Source of the DNA: Tateyamaria sp. ANG-S1
GTDB taxonomy: Bacteria; Pseudomonadota; Alphaproteobacteria; Rhodobacterales; Rhodobacteraceae
NCBI RefSeq assembly: GCF_000814025.1
Contig: NZ_JWLL01000006.1
Span: 62,001-126,000 of the forward strand
Direction of reading: 5' to 3'
Length of the DNA: 64,000 bases
Part shown: one piece after another, positions 33,731-42,822 of the stretch
Position numbering within the stretch: the first letter of the stretch is position 1
How the letters are laid out: each line of letters begins with the position of its first letter
Notes under the pieces: generated by a model
What the model saw: the letters and a program-made list of their open reading frames with translations, nothing else
What the model was told of the DNA's origin: nothing
The model's database searches: none
Made by a program: the position numbers and the translations under genes

Positions 33731-33957
33731 CCACCGTCGCCATCATATTCGTGCTGTTGATGCTGCCGATTGGCATCCTGCTGCGTATGCGTAACTTGGT
33801 GAAAGTGTTGGGCGTGCTTGTCATTCTGTGCGTTGTTCTCAGCCTCTATCACCTGTTTGCCGGTGGGCCGGGCTCGCCTTTGTTCTTTGCTGGACCTGCG
33901 GCGCTTGCCCTGATGCTTGGCTGGACCGTTGGCGGGCGGATCGGGGGGCGCGGGTGA
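33727..33957 (+). CDS. Small two-helix membrane protein between murC and DUF2484 genes
   Basis: 76 residues beginning at GTG that overlaps the murC stop (GTGA). Two membrane segments (about 4-20 and 26-43) are followed by a third hydrophobic stretch before a GGRIGGRG tail. I recognise no family. It ends overlapping the next gene by one base (TGATG). The continuous run of overlapping stops and starts from murC to 34731 supports that it is translated. Confidence 0.75.
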   Translation: MTTVAIIFVLLMLPIGILLRMRNLVKVLGVLVILCVVLSLYHLFAGGPGSPLFFAGPAALALMLGWTVGGRIGGRG

Positions 33958-34217
33958 TGCTCTTGTGGGTGTGTATCGGCTGGGTTCTGGCCGCGACATG
34001 TGTCGCGATGCTGCCGATGCGGCGGCAATATGTGCCGGGTGTTGCTTTGCTCATTGCGGCACCCGTCCTGATCGTGTGGATCAGTGTGGCTGTGGCCTGG
34101 TGGGCGGGTTTGCTGGCCCTTGCCGCGTTCGTGTCGATGTTCCGCAATCCGCTCCGCTATTTCTGGGCCAAGGCCCGTGGTCAAAATCCTCAACTTCCGC
34201 CGGAGTTGCGTTCATGA
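33957..34217 (+). CDS. DUF2484-like small membrane protein, copy 1
   Basis: 86 residues, three hydrophobic segments: about 2-20, 28-50 and 50-63, then a basic tail. Conserved points shared with the next gene are CxxWV(L/V)A near the start, MLP(M)R after helix 1, and NPLRYFWAKARG at the end. DUF2484 proteins are known from Rhodobacteraceae in this position; their function is unknown, and the place between murC and murB suggests a link to envelope growth. TGATG overlap with the gene before and ATGA with the gene after. Confidence 0.8.
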   Translation: MLLWVCIGWVLAATCVAMLPMRRQYVPGVALLIAAPVLIVWISVAVAWWAGLLALAAFVSMFRNPLRYFWAKARGQNPQLPPELRS

Positions 34218-34462
34218 GTATGTCGTTGATCCTTGCCTGCCTGTGGGCCGTTGTTGCGAATGTGCTGGCGATGATGCCGAGCCGGGACAATCATTGGACC
34301 AATGCCTATGGCCTGATCACGGTGGGCATTCCGATCATCGGATATGTCACCTGGCAGCACGGGCCGTGGGTTGGAATTGCGGTGATGGTCGCGGGCATGA
34401 GCATTCTGCGCTGGCCTGTCATCTATCTGAGCCGCTGGATCAAGGGGAGGCTGATCCGATGA
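34214..34462 (+). CDS. DUF2484-like small membrane protein, copy 2
   Basis: 82 residues. It aligns end to end with the preceding protein: [19 protein letters not shown] matches the first helix and MLPMRR turn, [16 protein letters not shown] the second, and [17 protein letters not shown] the end. This indicates a tandem duplication that has diverged well beyond 50 percent. ATGA overlaps on both sides place it in the same coupled unit as murC and the next small gene. Confidence 0.8.
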   Translation: MSMSLILACLWAVVANVLAMMPSRDNHWTNAYGLITVGIPIIGYVTWQHGPWVGIAVMVAGMSILRWPVIYLSRWIKGRLIR

Positions 34463-34731
34463 CGATGTATGTCATTTCATTTGCAGCGCTGGGGCTGGGC
34501 ATTGCCACGGGTTGGAGCATGGCGTCACGCTTTATGCTGCGGCGCATGGTTGGCGTGTTCCTATTGCTGGTGGCCGCTGTTGTGTGGGTGGGCATGTCGC
34601 CGGACAGCTTGCCCGGCGATGGGTTTGCTGTGGTGGTTGCGACATATCTCGTGGGCTTGCCCATGGCGGCTGGCATGGTTGGTGGTGCGATCATGTCGTG
34701 GTTGTTCCGCAGGAGCCGCGCCGCATCTTGA
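34459..34731 (+). CDS. Small membrane protein before murB
   Basis: 90 residues with three hydrophobic segments: about 5-20 ([16 protein letters not shown]), 31-48 ([15 protein letters not shown]) and 58-82. The N-terminal pattern of a glycine-rich helix followed by SRFMLRRM differs from the DUF2484 pair, and I cannot name the family. It overlaps the previous gene (ATGA). murB follows after 32 bases, or with a TTGA overlap if murB starts at TTG 34728. Confidence 0.7.
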   Translation: MTMYVISFAALGLGIATGWSMASRFMLRRMVGVFLLLVAAVVWVGMSPDSLPGDGFAVVVATYLVGLPMAAGMVGGAIMSWLFRRSRAAS

Positions 34732-34763
34732 CCTTGGTGGCCCGCAGCGGCATTGCGAGCGCC

Positions 34764-35687
34764 ATGACCTATGACCTTCCGCCTGTGCGCGGCACTCTGA
34801 CACCGAACAAGGACTTGTCCGGCCTGACGTGGCTGCGTGTGGGCGGGCCCGCGGATTGGCTGTTCCAGCCCGCCGATGTCGAGGATCTGAGCGATTTTCT
34901 GGCGGCACTTGATCCGTCGGTGCAGGTCTTTCCCATGGGTGTGGGCAGCAACCTGATCGTGCGTGACGGTGGGCTGCGCGCAGTTGTGATCCGGCTGGGG
35001 CGCGGCTTTAACGGGATTGAGGTGGGCGAGGACACGGTGACGGTTGGTGCAGCGGCGCTGGATGCCCATGTGGCGCGCAAGGCGGCGGATGCGGGGATCG
35101 ACCTGACCTTTCTGCGCACGATCCCCGGTGCCATCGGCGGTGCTGTGCGGATGAATGCTGGGTGCTATGGCAGCTATACGGCGGACGTGTTCGTCGAGGC
35201 GCAGGCGGTGCTGCGGGATGGCACCGTGACGACGCTGCACGCCGACGACCTGAACTTTCAATACCGACAGAGTGATTTGCCCGAAGGCGCTGTGCTGACC
35301 CATGTGACGCTGCGCGGCCCGATGGGAGAGCCGGACGCGCTCCATGCGCGCATGGAAGATCAACTGGCAAAGCGCGACGCGACACAGCCGACCAAGGACC
35401 GCAGCGCCGGGTCGACCTTTCGCAATCCGGCGGGCTTTTCCTCGACCGGGCGGGACGATGATGTCCATGATCTGAAGGCCTGGAAGGTCATCGAGGACGC
35501 GGGCATGCGCGGCGCGCGACGGGGCGGGGCACAGATGAGCGAGAAGCACTCGAACTTCCTGATCAACACCGGGCAGGCAACCGCCGCCGATCTCGAAGGA
35601 TTGGGCGAGGACGTGCGAAAAAAGGTTTACGATTCCAGCGGCGTCACGCTAGAATGGGAAATTATGCGCATCGGTGATCCGGCATAG
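34764..35687 (+). CDS. murB: UDP-N-acetylenolpyruvoylglucosamine reductase MurB
   Basis: 307 residues, type I/II size. FAD-binding motifs: [30 protein letters not shown], and [20 protein letters not shown]; catalytic Ser in [10 protein letters not shown] and C-terminal Glu in [14 protein letters not shown]. It reduces enolpyruvyl-UDP-GlcNAc to UDP-MurNAc. ATG at 34764 is chosen; a TTG at 34728 overlapping the previous stop would add 12 residues and cannot be excluded. Confidence 0.95.
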   Translation: MTYDLPPVRGTLTPNKDLSGLTWLRVGGPADWLFQPADVEDLSDFLAALDPSVQVFPMGVGSNLIVRDGGLRAVVIRLGRGFNGIEVGEDTVTVGAAALDAHVARKAADAGIDLTFLRTIPGAIGGAVRMNAGCYGSYTADVFVEAQAVLRDGTVTTLHADDLNFQYRQSDLPEGAVLTHVTLRGPMGEPDALHARMEDQLAKRDATQPTKDRSAGSTFRNPAGFSSTGRDDDVHDLKAWKVIEDAGMRGARRGGAQMSEKHSNFLINTGQATAADLEGLGEDVRKKVYDSSGVTLEWEIMRIGDPA

Positions 35688-35763
35688 GATCGCAGGCGCA
35701 CGGCAGGCCGAAAATCGGCGAAAAATCGAGGGTCCGCAAAAGGACCCCGGGACTTAGAGGCAC

Positions 35764-36684
35764 ATGGCGGGGCAGTCGAGCAGACGTTCCAAAGTGGCGG
35801 TGTTATTGGGTGGCCCCTCGGCTGAGCGCGAGGTGTCGTTGTCAACAGGACAGGCCTGTGCAGCCGCGCTGAGGGACATGGGTTATGAAGTGGTCGAGGT
35901 CGATGCAGGCCCCGACCTTGCTTCGGTTTTGCAGGACATTGCGCCCGATGCTGTTCTGAACTGCCTGCATGGCCGTTGGGGCGAGGATGGCTGTGTGCAG
36001 GGCATCCTTGAATGGCTGGGCATTCCCTATTCGCACTCGGGTGTTCTGGCCTCCGCCCTTGCCATGGACAAGCAGCGCAGCAAGGACGTGTATCGCACGG
36101 TTGGTCTGCCGGTGGTGGACAGCGTGATTTGTCCCAAGGCCGATGTGATGGCCGACCATGTGATGGCGCCGCCCTATGTCGTCAAACCCAATAACGAAGG
36201 GTCGAGCGTGGGTGTCTACCTCGTCCAAGATGGCGCGAACGGTCCACCGAAGCTGGACGACCAGATGCCCGATCATGTGATGGTCGAGGCGTTCGCCCAT
36301 GGGCGGGAATTGACCACGACCGTGATGGGGGATCGTGCCCTTGGCGTGACCGACATCATCACGGACGGCTGGTATGATTACGATGCCAAGTACAAGCCCG
36401 GCGGGTCGCGGCACGAAATCCCGGCCAATGTGCCAAAGGAGATTTCCGACCTCTGCCTTGAATATGCGCTACGCGCCCATGAGGCGCTTGGGTGCCGTGG
36501 CGTGAGCCGGACGGATTTTCGTTGGGATGAGAGCAAGGGCGCTGCGGGCCTGATCCTGCTGGAGACCAACACCCAACCCGGCATGACGCCCACTTCGCTG
36601 ACGCCGGAGCAGGCGCAGGCGGCTGGCATGAGTTTTGGTGAGCTCTGCGCATGGATGGTGGAGGATGCCTCGTGCAACAGGTGA
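35764..36684 (+). CDS. ddl: D-alanine:D-alanine ligase
   Basis: 306 residues, ATP-grasp fold. [17 protein letters not shown] at the N-terminus (Glu-Ser pair), [18 protein letters not shown] (ATP binding), and [20 protein letters not shown] (metal-binding Glu/Asn) at the C-terminus. It supplies D-Ala-D-Ala for MurF. It begins 76 bases after murB, and overlaps ftsQ by 13 bases. Confidence 0.97.
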   Translation: MAGQSSRRSKVAVLLGGPSAEREVSLSTGQACAAALRDMGYEVVEVDAGPDLASVLQDIAPDAVLNCLHGRWGEDGCVQGILEWLGIPYSHSGVLASALAMDKQRSKDVYRTVGLPVVDSVICPKADVMADHVMAPPYVVKPNNEGSSVGVYLVQDGANGPPKLDDQMPDHVMVEAFAHGRELTTTVMGDRALGVTDIITDGWYDYDAKYKPGGSRHEIPANVPKEISDLCLEYALRAHEALGCRGVSRTDFRWDESKGAAGLILLETNTQPGMTPTSLTPEQAQAAGMSFGELCAWMVEDASCNR

Positions 36685-37544
36685 AGCGCCCCGATCCCGC
36701 CCCGTCGCGCTGGTCCTGGCGCATGCAGCGCCTGATGCTGACGCCGGGTGTGCGGCTGCTTTTGCGGGCGGGCATTCCCTTTGCCGTGTGCTTTGGCGGC
36801 GCAAGCTGGTGGCTGTCGAACCCCGACACGCAGGCCGCCATTCAGGCCACCGTGGCCGAGGCGCGTGCCAGCATCGAAGAACGGCCGGAGTTCCGGGTGA
36901 ACCTGATGGCCATCGACGGGGCCGACACCGAACTGGCAGAGGCGATCCGCGTTGCCGTTCCGCTGGATTTCCCGTTGTCCTCCTTTGACATCGATCCTGC
37001 TGCCATCCGCGACACTGTTCTGCAAATGCCGCCGGTCCGAGAAGCGTCCGTGCGCATCCGTCCGGGTGGCATTCTGCAGGTCGACATCACGCCCCGTGTG
37101 CCCGTTGCCATCTGGCGCAGGCCCGAGGGGCTGACCCTGATTGACGCCAGTGGCGCGCATGTCCGCCCGATCCCGCGCCGCAACGCGCGCCCCGATCTGC
37201 CCGTGATCGCAGGGGAGGGGGCCGCAGCGCATGTGGGCGAGGCGATGCAACTGATCGCCGCCGGTGCGCCGCTGGGCAACCGTTTGCGCGGCCTGGTCCG
37301 TTTGGGCGATCGCCGCTGGGACCTGGTGCTGGACCGCAACCAGCGCATCATGCTGCCCACCGAAGGGGCCGTTCAGGCGCTGGAGCGTGTGATCGCCCTT
37401 GATGAAGTGGACGAGGTTCTGAAGCGCGATGTTGAGCGCATCGACCTGCGTCTGACCGACCGCCCCACCGTGCGCATGACAGATTACTCCACCGAAGAAT
37501 GGTGGCGCATCCGACAATTGAATTCCGGGACCGAAAGACAGTGA
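36672..37544 (+). CDS. ftsQ: Cell division protein FtsQ
   Basis: 290 residues: cytoplasmic basic N-terminus, one membrane segment near 30-47, POTRA domain (about 70-140, starting [20 protein letters not shown]) and the FtsQ beta domain with [16 protein letters not shown]. It is a bitopic divisome scaffold that binds FtsL and FtsB. I start at GTG 36672 because GGAGG lies 7 bases upstream; an ATG at 36651 is also in frame. The TGA overlaps the ftsA ATG by one base. Confidence 0.93.
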   Translation: MQQVKRPDPAPSRWSWRMQRLMLTPGVRLLLRAGIPFAVCFGGASWWLSNPDTQAAIQATVAEARASIEERPEFRVNLMAIDGADTELAEAIRVAVPLDFPLSSFDIDPAAIRDTVLQMPPVREASVRIRPGGILQVDITPRVPVAIWRRPEGLTLIDASGAHVRPIPRRNARPDLPVIAGEGAAAHVGEAMQLIAAGAPLGNRLRGLVRLGDRRWDLVLDRNQRIMLPTEGAVQALERVIALDEVDEVLKRDVERIDLRLTDRPTVRMTDYSTEEWWRIRQLNSGTERQ

Positions 37545-38878
37545 TGACCGACCTTTACGCCAGCCAACGCAGCATGCGGAACATGCGCAAGATCGCGATG
37601 CAGCGGGGTGTGGTTGCTATTCTGGACGTGGGCAGTTCCAAGATCGCCTGCCTGGTTCTGCGCTTTGACGGAAGCACCAAGCTGGGCGATGAGGGCGAGA
37701 TAGGCTCGCTCGCCGGGCAGTCCGGGTTTCGGGTCATTGGGGCGGCCACAACACGGTCGCGCGGGGTCCGCTTTGGCGAGATCAGCGCCATGCAGGAGAC
37801 CGAGCGCGCCATTCGCACTGCCTTGCAAGCCGCGCAGAAGATGGCGGGTATTCGGGTGGACCACGTGATTGCCTGCTTTGCCGGGGCCGAGCCGCGCAGC
37901 TACGGGCTGGACGCGCGCCTTGATCTGGATGGCGAGGTCGTGACCGAGCAGGACGTGGCCCGTGTGCTGTCGCGCTGTGACGTGCCGGACTACGGTGCCG
38001 GTCGCGAGGTGCTGCATGCGCAGCCGGTGAACTTTGCCCTCGACCACCGTTCGGGCCTGTCGGACCCGCGCGGGCAGATGGGCAATGAGCTGGCCGTGGA
38101 CCTGCACATGCTCACCGTGGACGCGCAGGCGGTTCAGCATCTGGCGCACTGTATCAAGCGCTGTGATCTGGAGCTGGCGGGCATTGCTTCGTCCGCCTAT
38201 GCGTCGGGTATCTCGGCTTTGGTTGAGGATGAGCAGGAGTTGGGGGCCGCTTGTATTGACCTCGGCGGCGGGTCTACGGGCGTGTCGATCTTTATCAAGA
38301 AGCACATGATCTATGGCGATGCGGTGCGTATGGGTGGCGATCACGTCACCAGCGACATCTCAATGGGTCTGCAGGTGCCGATGAGCAACGCCGAGCGGAT
38401 CAAGACGTTCTATGGCGGTGTCCATGCCACCGGGATGGATGATCGCGAGATGATCGAGATTGGTGGTGACACCGGCGACTATGAACACGATCGGCGCACG
38501 GCATCGCGCGCGGAATTGATCGGCATCATGCGCCCCCGTGTGGAAGAGATCCTTGAGGAAGTACGCGCCCGTCTGGATGCGGCGGGTTTTGATCACCTGC
38601 CGAGCCAGCAGATCGTGCTGACGGGCGGGGGCAGCCAGATCCCAGGCCTTGATGGGCTGGCGTCCAAGATCCTTGGCCAGCAGGTGCGTCTGGGCCGTCC
38701 CCTGCGCGTGCATGGCTTGCCGCAGGCGGCGACGGGGCCGGGTTTTGCCTCTGCCGTTGGCCTCGCGCTGTTTGCTGCGCATCCGCAGGATGAGTGGTGG
38801 GATTTCGACATCCCGGCCGACCGCTACCCGGCACGCAGCCTGCGCCGCGCGGTCAAATGGTTCCGCGACAACTGGTAG
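37544..38878 (+). CDS. ftsA: Cell division protein FtsA
   Basis: 444 residues, actin-like ATPase fold. Phosphate 1 VVAILDVGSSKIACLV, phosphate 2 CIDLGGGSTGVSIF, adenosine motif LTGGGSQIPGL, and a C-terminal amphipathic stretch RSLRRAVKWFRDNW for membrane attachment. It tethers FtsZ filaments to the inner membrane. Start overlaps ftsQ; 174 bases separate it from ftsZ. Confidence 0.96.
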   Translation: MTDLYASQRSMRNMRKIAMQRGVVAILDVGSSKIACLVLRFDGSTKLGDEGEIGSLAGQSGFRVIGAATTRSRGVRFGEISAMQETERAIRTALQAAQKMAGIRVDHVIACFAGAEPRSYGLDARLDLDGEVVTEQDVARVLSRCDVPDYGAGREVLHAQPVNFALDHRSGLSDPRGQMGNELAVDLHMLTVDAQAVQHLAHCIKRCDLELAGIASSAYASGISALVEDEQELGAACIDLGGGSTGVSIFIKKHMIYGDAVRMGGDHVTSDISMGLQVPMSNAERIKTFYGGVHATGMDDREMIEIGGDTGDYEHDRRTASRAELIGIMRPRVEEILEEVRARLDAAGFDHLPSQQIVLTGGGSQIPGLDGLASKILGQQVRLGRPLRVHGLPQAATGPGFASAVGLALFAAHPQDEWWDFDIPADRYPARSLRRAVKWFRDNW

Positions 38879-39052
38879 TAGCGACATCTGGTGTCGATGC
38901 GGACATCCGGTAAAAAATAGCGAGAATTCGCCCATATTTTGCGGTGTTTTTGCGATTTAAGGGTGACGTTTGAACCTTGAATCGCTACGGTTGTGAAAAT
39001 TTAGGCACAAAAACACCCGCGAATGCGGCAACCACACAGGCGGACCTGACCT
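38879..39052. promoter_or_regulatory. ftsA-ftsZ intergenic region, likely carrying an ftsZ promoter
   Basis: 174 AT-richer bases. A CcrM-type GANTC site (GAATC, 38979-38983) and a TTAA half site in TTTAAGGGTGACG (about 38956-38968) resemble parts of cell-cycle control sites known upstream of ftsZ in other alphaproteobacteria, but no complete CtrA site or clear -35/-10 pair is visible. Confidence 0.4.
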
Positions 39053-40684
39053 ATGACCCTGAACCTTTCCATGCCCGGACATGACGAGTTGAAACCGCGT
39101 ATCACCGTCTTTGGTGTCGGTGGTGCGGGGGGCAACGCCGTCAATAACATGATTGAAAAACAACTGGATGGCGTCGATTTCGTCGTTGCCAACACGGATG
39201 CGCAAGCGCTGCAACAGTCCGCCGCGACGAACCGGGTCCAGTTGGGTATCAAAGTGACCGAAGGTCTTGGCGCCGGGGCACGTGCCAGTGTGGGTGCCGC
39301 TGCCGCCGAAGAATCAATCGAACAGATCGTGGACCACCTTGCCGGAGCGCACATGTGCTTCATCACCGCCGGTATGGGCGGCGGCACAGGTACAGGCGCT
39401 GCGCCGATTATCGCGCAAGCCGCGCGGGAGTTGGGCGTTCTGACTGTCGGTGTTGTCACCAAGCCCTTCCAGTTCGAAGGCGCCAAGCGGATGCGTCAGG
39501 CCGAAGACGGTGTCGACAGTCTGCAGAAGATGGTCGATACGCTGATCATCATCCCGAACCAGAACCTGTTCCGCCTTGCCAATGAAAAGACGACCTTTAC
39601 CGAGGCGTTCTCGATGGCTGACGACGTGCTGTATCAGGGCGTCAAAGGCGTGACCGACCTGATGGTCCGTCCGGGTCTCATCAACCTTGATTTTGCGGAC
39701 GTGCGTGCCGTGATGGATGAGATGGGCAAAGCCATGATGGGCACGGGTGAGGCTGATGGTGAAGACCGCGCCATTCAGGCCGCCGAAAAGGCCATTGCCA
39801 ACCCGCTGCTGGATGAGATTTCGCTGCGCGGCGCGAAGGGTGTGCTGATCAACATCACCGGCGCGCACGACCTGACCCTGTTCGAACTGGACGAGGCCGC
39901 CAACCGCATCCGCGAGGAAGTGGATCCGGATGCCAACATCATCGTGGGCTCCACCCTCGATACCGCTATGGAAGGTATGATGCGTGTGAGCGTTGTGGCC
40001 ACCGGCATCGATGCAACGGACGTGCAGACCGAAATTCCGGTGCCGCGCCGGTCCATGGCGGCCCCGCTGCCGCAGACCACCGCAACCGAAGCGCCGGCCC
40101 CTGCGCCGGAGCCTATGCCCGAACCTGCCGCAGCGCCCATTGCGGCTGCGGCTGAAGAACCGTCGCTGTTCCAGGACTTCGAAGCCCCGGCAGCGCAGGA
40201 CGCGCCGCAATACAACTACGTCGAAGAGGCGGCACCCGCCGCAGATGACGACCTGCCGCCCCCGGCATACCAGCCGCAAGTGGCCGCGTTTGAGCCCAAG
40301 CCCGATCCGGAAATTACCCCTGCGGAAGAGTTTGTTGCCCCCCGTGCACCTGCGCCCGGCACACCATCGCCCGAGGCGCTGGCCCGTCTGCGCGCGGCCA
40401 CGCAAAAGGCTGCACCTGCGGCGGCGCAGCAGCAACAACCGGCACCAGGTGCTTCGGCAGCGGCAGCGGACAAGCCACGGTTTGGGATCAACTCACTGAT
40501 CAACCGTATGACAGGCACGAATGAGGGCGCCGCAGGTGCTGAACGTTCTGCACGCCAGCAGCCGCCGGTTCAGGCCCGTGGGGCCGCGCCAGCCCCCGCA
40601 CCGGCCCCACGTCCGGCAGAGGCGGCCGACCCTGATCAGGAACGGATTGAAATCCCGGCCTTCCTGCGGCGTCAGGCGAACTGA
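39053..40684 (+). CDS. ftsZ: Cell division protein FtsZ
   Basis: 543 residues, about 160 longer than E. coli FtsZ. GTPase part begins [18 protein letters not shown]; tubulin signature [15 protein letters not shown]7 loop [11 protein letters not shown]. After about residue 320 follows a long Pro/Ala/Glu-rich disordered linker of about 200 residues, then the C-terminal binding peptide [13 protein letters not shown], which contacts FtsA and other partners. Long linkers are usual in alphaproteobacteria. It forms the Z ring. A terminator follows at 40705. Confidence 0.98.
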   Translation: MTLNLSMPGHDELKPRITVFGVGGAGGNAVNNMIEKQLDGVDFVVANTDAQALQQSAATNRVQLGIKVTEGLGAGARASVGAAAAEESIEQIVDHLAGAHMCFITAGMGGGTGTGAAPIIAQAARELGVLTVGVVTKPFQFEGAKRMRQAEDGVDSLQKMVDTLIIIPNQNLFRLANEKTTFTEAFSMADDVLYQGVKGVTDLMVRPGLINLDFADVRAVMDEMGKAMMGTGEADGEDRAIQAAEKAIANPLLDEISLRGAKGVLINITGAHDLTLFELDEAANRIREEVDPDANIIVGSTLDTAMEGMMRVSVVATGIDATDVQTEIPVPRRSMAAPLPQTTATEAPAPAPEPMPEPAAAPIAAAAEEPSLFQDFEAPAAQDAPQYNYVEEAAPAADDDLPPPAYQPQVAAFEPKPDPEITPAEEFVAPRAPAPGTPSPEALARLRAATQKAAPAAAQQQQPAPGASAAAADKPRFGINSLINRMTGTNEGAAGAERSARQQPPVQARGAAPAPAPAPRPAEAADPDQERIEIPAFLRRQAN

Positions 40685-40704
40685 TTTTCGCTCACAAACA
40701 GGTC

Positions 40705-40740
40705 AAGAGGTCGCTGCAAAGCGGCCTCTTTTCTTTTTTA
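40705..40740 (+). terminator. Rho-independent terminator of ftsZ
   Basis: AAGAGGTCGCT (40705-40715) pairs with AGCGGCCTCTT (40720-40730), loop GCAA, one U-G pair, then TTTTCTTTTTT. It closes the dcw cluster 20 bases after ftsZ. Confidence 0.92.
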
Positions 40741-40881
40741 GAAACAGGCACTTACAGGCCGTCGGGCACGTTGCTGCGCATCTGTTACCTCCATGTTTCA
40801 GACCGTTGCAAAGAGTGAGTTGTGTGTTGCCCCCCGCACCCTTAGCTGTGAATGCGTCGAGTATTGATATGGGTGGGGCCC

Positions 40882-41805
40882 GTGCAGACAACAGTTAAAG
40901 GACCTGTAGTGTTCACCGGATGCGGACTGCATTCCGGTAAAGCTGCGCGTCTTACGATCCGTCCCGCCATGGCAGAGCATGGTATCTGGTTTCGCCGCAC
41001 AGACATCAACGACCGCGATGCGTTGGTCCCAGCGCGCTACGATGCGGTGCACCAATCCCCGCTGTGCACCACGTTGGTCAATGACGCAGGCGTATCCGTA
41101 GGGACGGTCGAACACATCATGGCGGCCATTGCAGGCTGCGGTGTGCACAACGCCCTGATCGAGATTGACGGACCCGAAGTGCCGATTGTTGACGGCTCTG
41201 CGTTGCCATTCGTGCGCGGCATCATGCAGCGCGGTCTGCGCCGCTTGCCCGCCCGTGTGCGCGCGCTGGAAGTGCTGAAGACCGTCGCAGTTACCCAAGG
41301 TGATGCGAGTGCCAGCATCGCACCAGCCAAAGAGATGCGCATCGATTTCCACATCGACTTTTCCGACACGGCCATTGGCCGCCAGTCGAAGTCGCTGAAT
41401 ATGGCGAATGGCAGCTTTGCCCGCGAGTTGAGCGACAGCCGCACCTTCTGCCGTCAGGACGACGTCAAGAACATGCAGGCCAATGGCCTTGCCTTGGGTG
41501 GTGCGCCCGGCGTGAACGCGGTTGTCTTTGACGGTGATCGCGTATCGAGCCCCGGTGGCCTGCGCCATTCTGACGAACCTGTGCGCCACAAGATGCTGGA
41601 CGCTTTGGGCGATCTGGCGCTGGCGGGTGCACCACTGATCGGTCACTACACCGGTGTCCGCGCGGGTCACACGCTGACCAACCAATTGCTGCGTGAACTC
41701 TTTGCCACACCGGATGCCGTCCGCATGGTCACATGCGATCCAGAGATGACCGCGCGGCTGCCCGGCGCCGGTCTTGTCTGGGACGAAATTCCAGAAGTCG
41801 CCTGA
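40882..41805 (+). CDS. lpxC: UDP-3-O-acyl-N-acetylglucosamine deacetylase LpxC
   Basis: 307 residues, equal to E. coli LpxC. Zinc and catalytic residues: VGTVEHIMAAIAGCGVHN (first His), LPFVRGI region, and RHKMLDALGDLALAG (His and Asp ligands), plus the late His in RAGHTLTN. It commits the cell to lipid A synthesis. GTG at 40882 gives the family N-terminus QTTVKGPVVFTGCGLHSG directly; GTG 40873 and ATG 40852 are in-frame alternatives. It follows ftsZ as in many proteobacteria but has its own intergenic region of about 150 bases. Confidence 0.95.
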   Translation: MQTTVKGPVVFTGCGLHSGKAARLTIRPAMAEHGIWFRRTDINDRDALVPARYDAVHQSPLCTTLVNDAGVSVGTVEHIMAAIAGCGVHNALIEIDGPEVPIVDGSALPFVRGIMQRGLRRLPARVRALEVLKTVAVTQGDASASIAPAKEMRIDFHIDFSDTAIGRQSKSLNMANGSFARELSDSRTFCRQDDVKNMQANGLALGGAPGVNAVVFDGDRVSSPGGLRHSDEPVRHKMLDALGDLALAGAPLIGHYTGVRAGHTLTNQLLRELFATPDAVRMVTCDPEMTARLPGAGLVWDEIPEVA

Positions 41806-41912
41806 ACGGCGCCTGACCGGTAAATCGTCATTTCACCCTGTGAAAACTTTGTGCTAGAGACGGGCAAACAGCCTGAAACGGGCGGTGTTGAGCATCTTGG
41901 GGGTGGCAAGGG

Positions 41913-42782
41913 ATGATCCGCGGAAATTCCATCGCGCGTCTTGCAGCAGTGATGACCGTAACGGCTGTTTTGGCAGCCTGCGGCGGCGGCGACGGGCGCC
42001 CGACCACCGGTGGCTTTTTCAACCGGCAGGAAGTGCCGCTTGAGAATTTCTCGGCCGAACAGATCTTTGAGCGCGGTGAATTCGAACTGGAGCAGGGCGA
42101 CCTGACCGATGCCGCCTTCTACTTTGGCGAGATTGAGCGGCTTTATCCCTATTCCGATTGGGCGCGCCGCGCGCTGATCATGCAGGCCTTTGCCTACCAT
42201 CGGGACAAGGATTATCCCAACAGCCGTTCGTCCGCACAGCGGTTCATTGACTTCTATCCCGATGATGACGATGCGGCCTATGCCCAGTATCTGCTGGCCC
42301 TTAGCTACTATGATCAGATTGACGAGGTGGGGCGCGATCAGGGCCTGACCTTCCAGGCGCTGCAATCGCTGCGCGAGGTGATCGAGCGTTATCCCGACAG
42401 CGAATATGCCAGGTCTTCGATCCTGAAATTCGACCTCGCCTTTGACCATCTGGCGGGCAAAGAGATGGAGATCGGGCGTTTCTATCTGCGTCGCGACAAC
42501 TTTGCTGCTGCCATCAACCGGTTCCGTGTGGTGGTTGAGGATTTCCAGACCACAACGCACACGCCTGAGGCGCTGCACCGTTTGGTCGAATCCTACCTGT
42601 CGCTTGGTCTGACGGATGAGGCGCAGACGGCTGGCGCCATTCTGGGGTATAACTACCAGTCGACGGAGTGGTATCAGGACAGCTTCAACCTGCTGACCGG
42701 GCAGGGGCTTGAGCCCAACCCGCGTGGCAACAACTGGCTGTCCGAGATCTATCGTCAGATGATCAAGGGTCGGTGGCTCTGA
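41913..42782 (+). CDS. bamD: Outer membrane protein assembly factor BamD
   Basis: 289 residues. Lipoprotein signal with lipobox LAAC at about residues 20-23, then tetratricopeptide-like repeats: SAEQIFERGEFELEQGDLTDAA, followed by segments around IERLYPYSDWARRA, FIDFYPDDDDAAYAQYLLA and VIERYPDSEYARSS. BamD is the essential lipoprotein of the BAM complex. The gene ends 40 bases before recN. Confidence 0.95.
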   Translation: MIRGNSIARLAAVMTVTAVLAACGGGDGRPTTGGFFNRQEVPLENFSAEQIFERGEFELEQGDLTDAAFYFGEIERLYPYSDWARRALIMQAFAYHRDKDYPNSRSSAQRFIDFYPDDDDAAYAQYLLALSYYDQIDEVGRDQGLTFQALQSLREVIERYPDSEYARSSILKFDLAFDHLAGKEMEIGRFYLRRDNFAAAINRFRVVVEDFQTTTHTPEALHRLVESYLSLGLTDEAQTAGAILGYNYQSTEWYQDSFNLLTGQGLEPNPRGNNWLSEIYRQMIKGRWL

Positions 42783-42822
42783 TCAACGGGCGCGGTGCGC
42801 CGCGCGTGACCGGGGTCTGCTG

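Noticed and set aside
38879-39052. Defined CtrA/GcrA promoter for ftsZ
   Set aside because: Only one GANTC site and a single TTAA half site are visible; not enough to name the regulator, so it is listed only as a likely promoter region.
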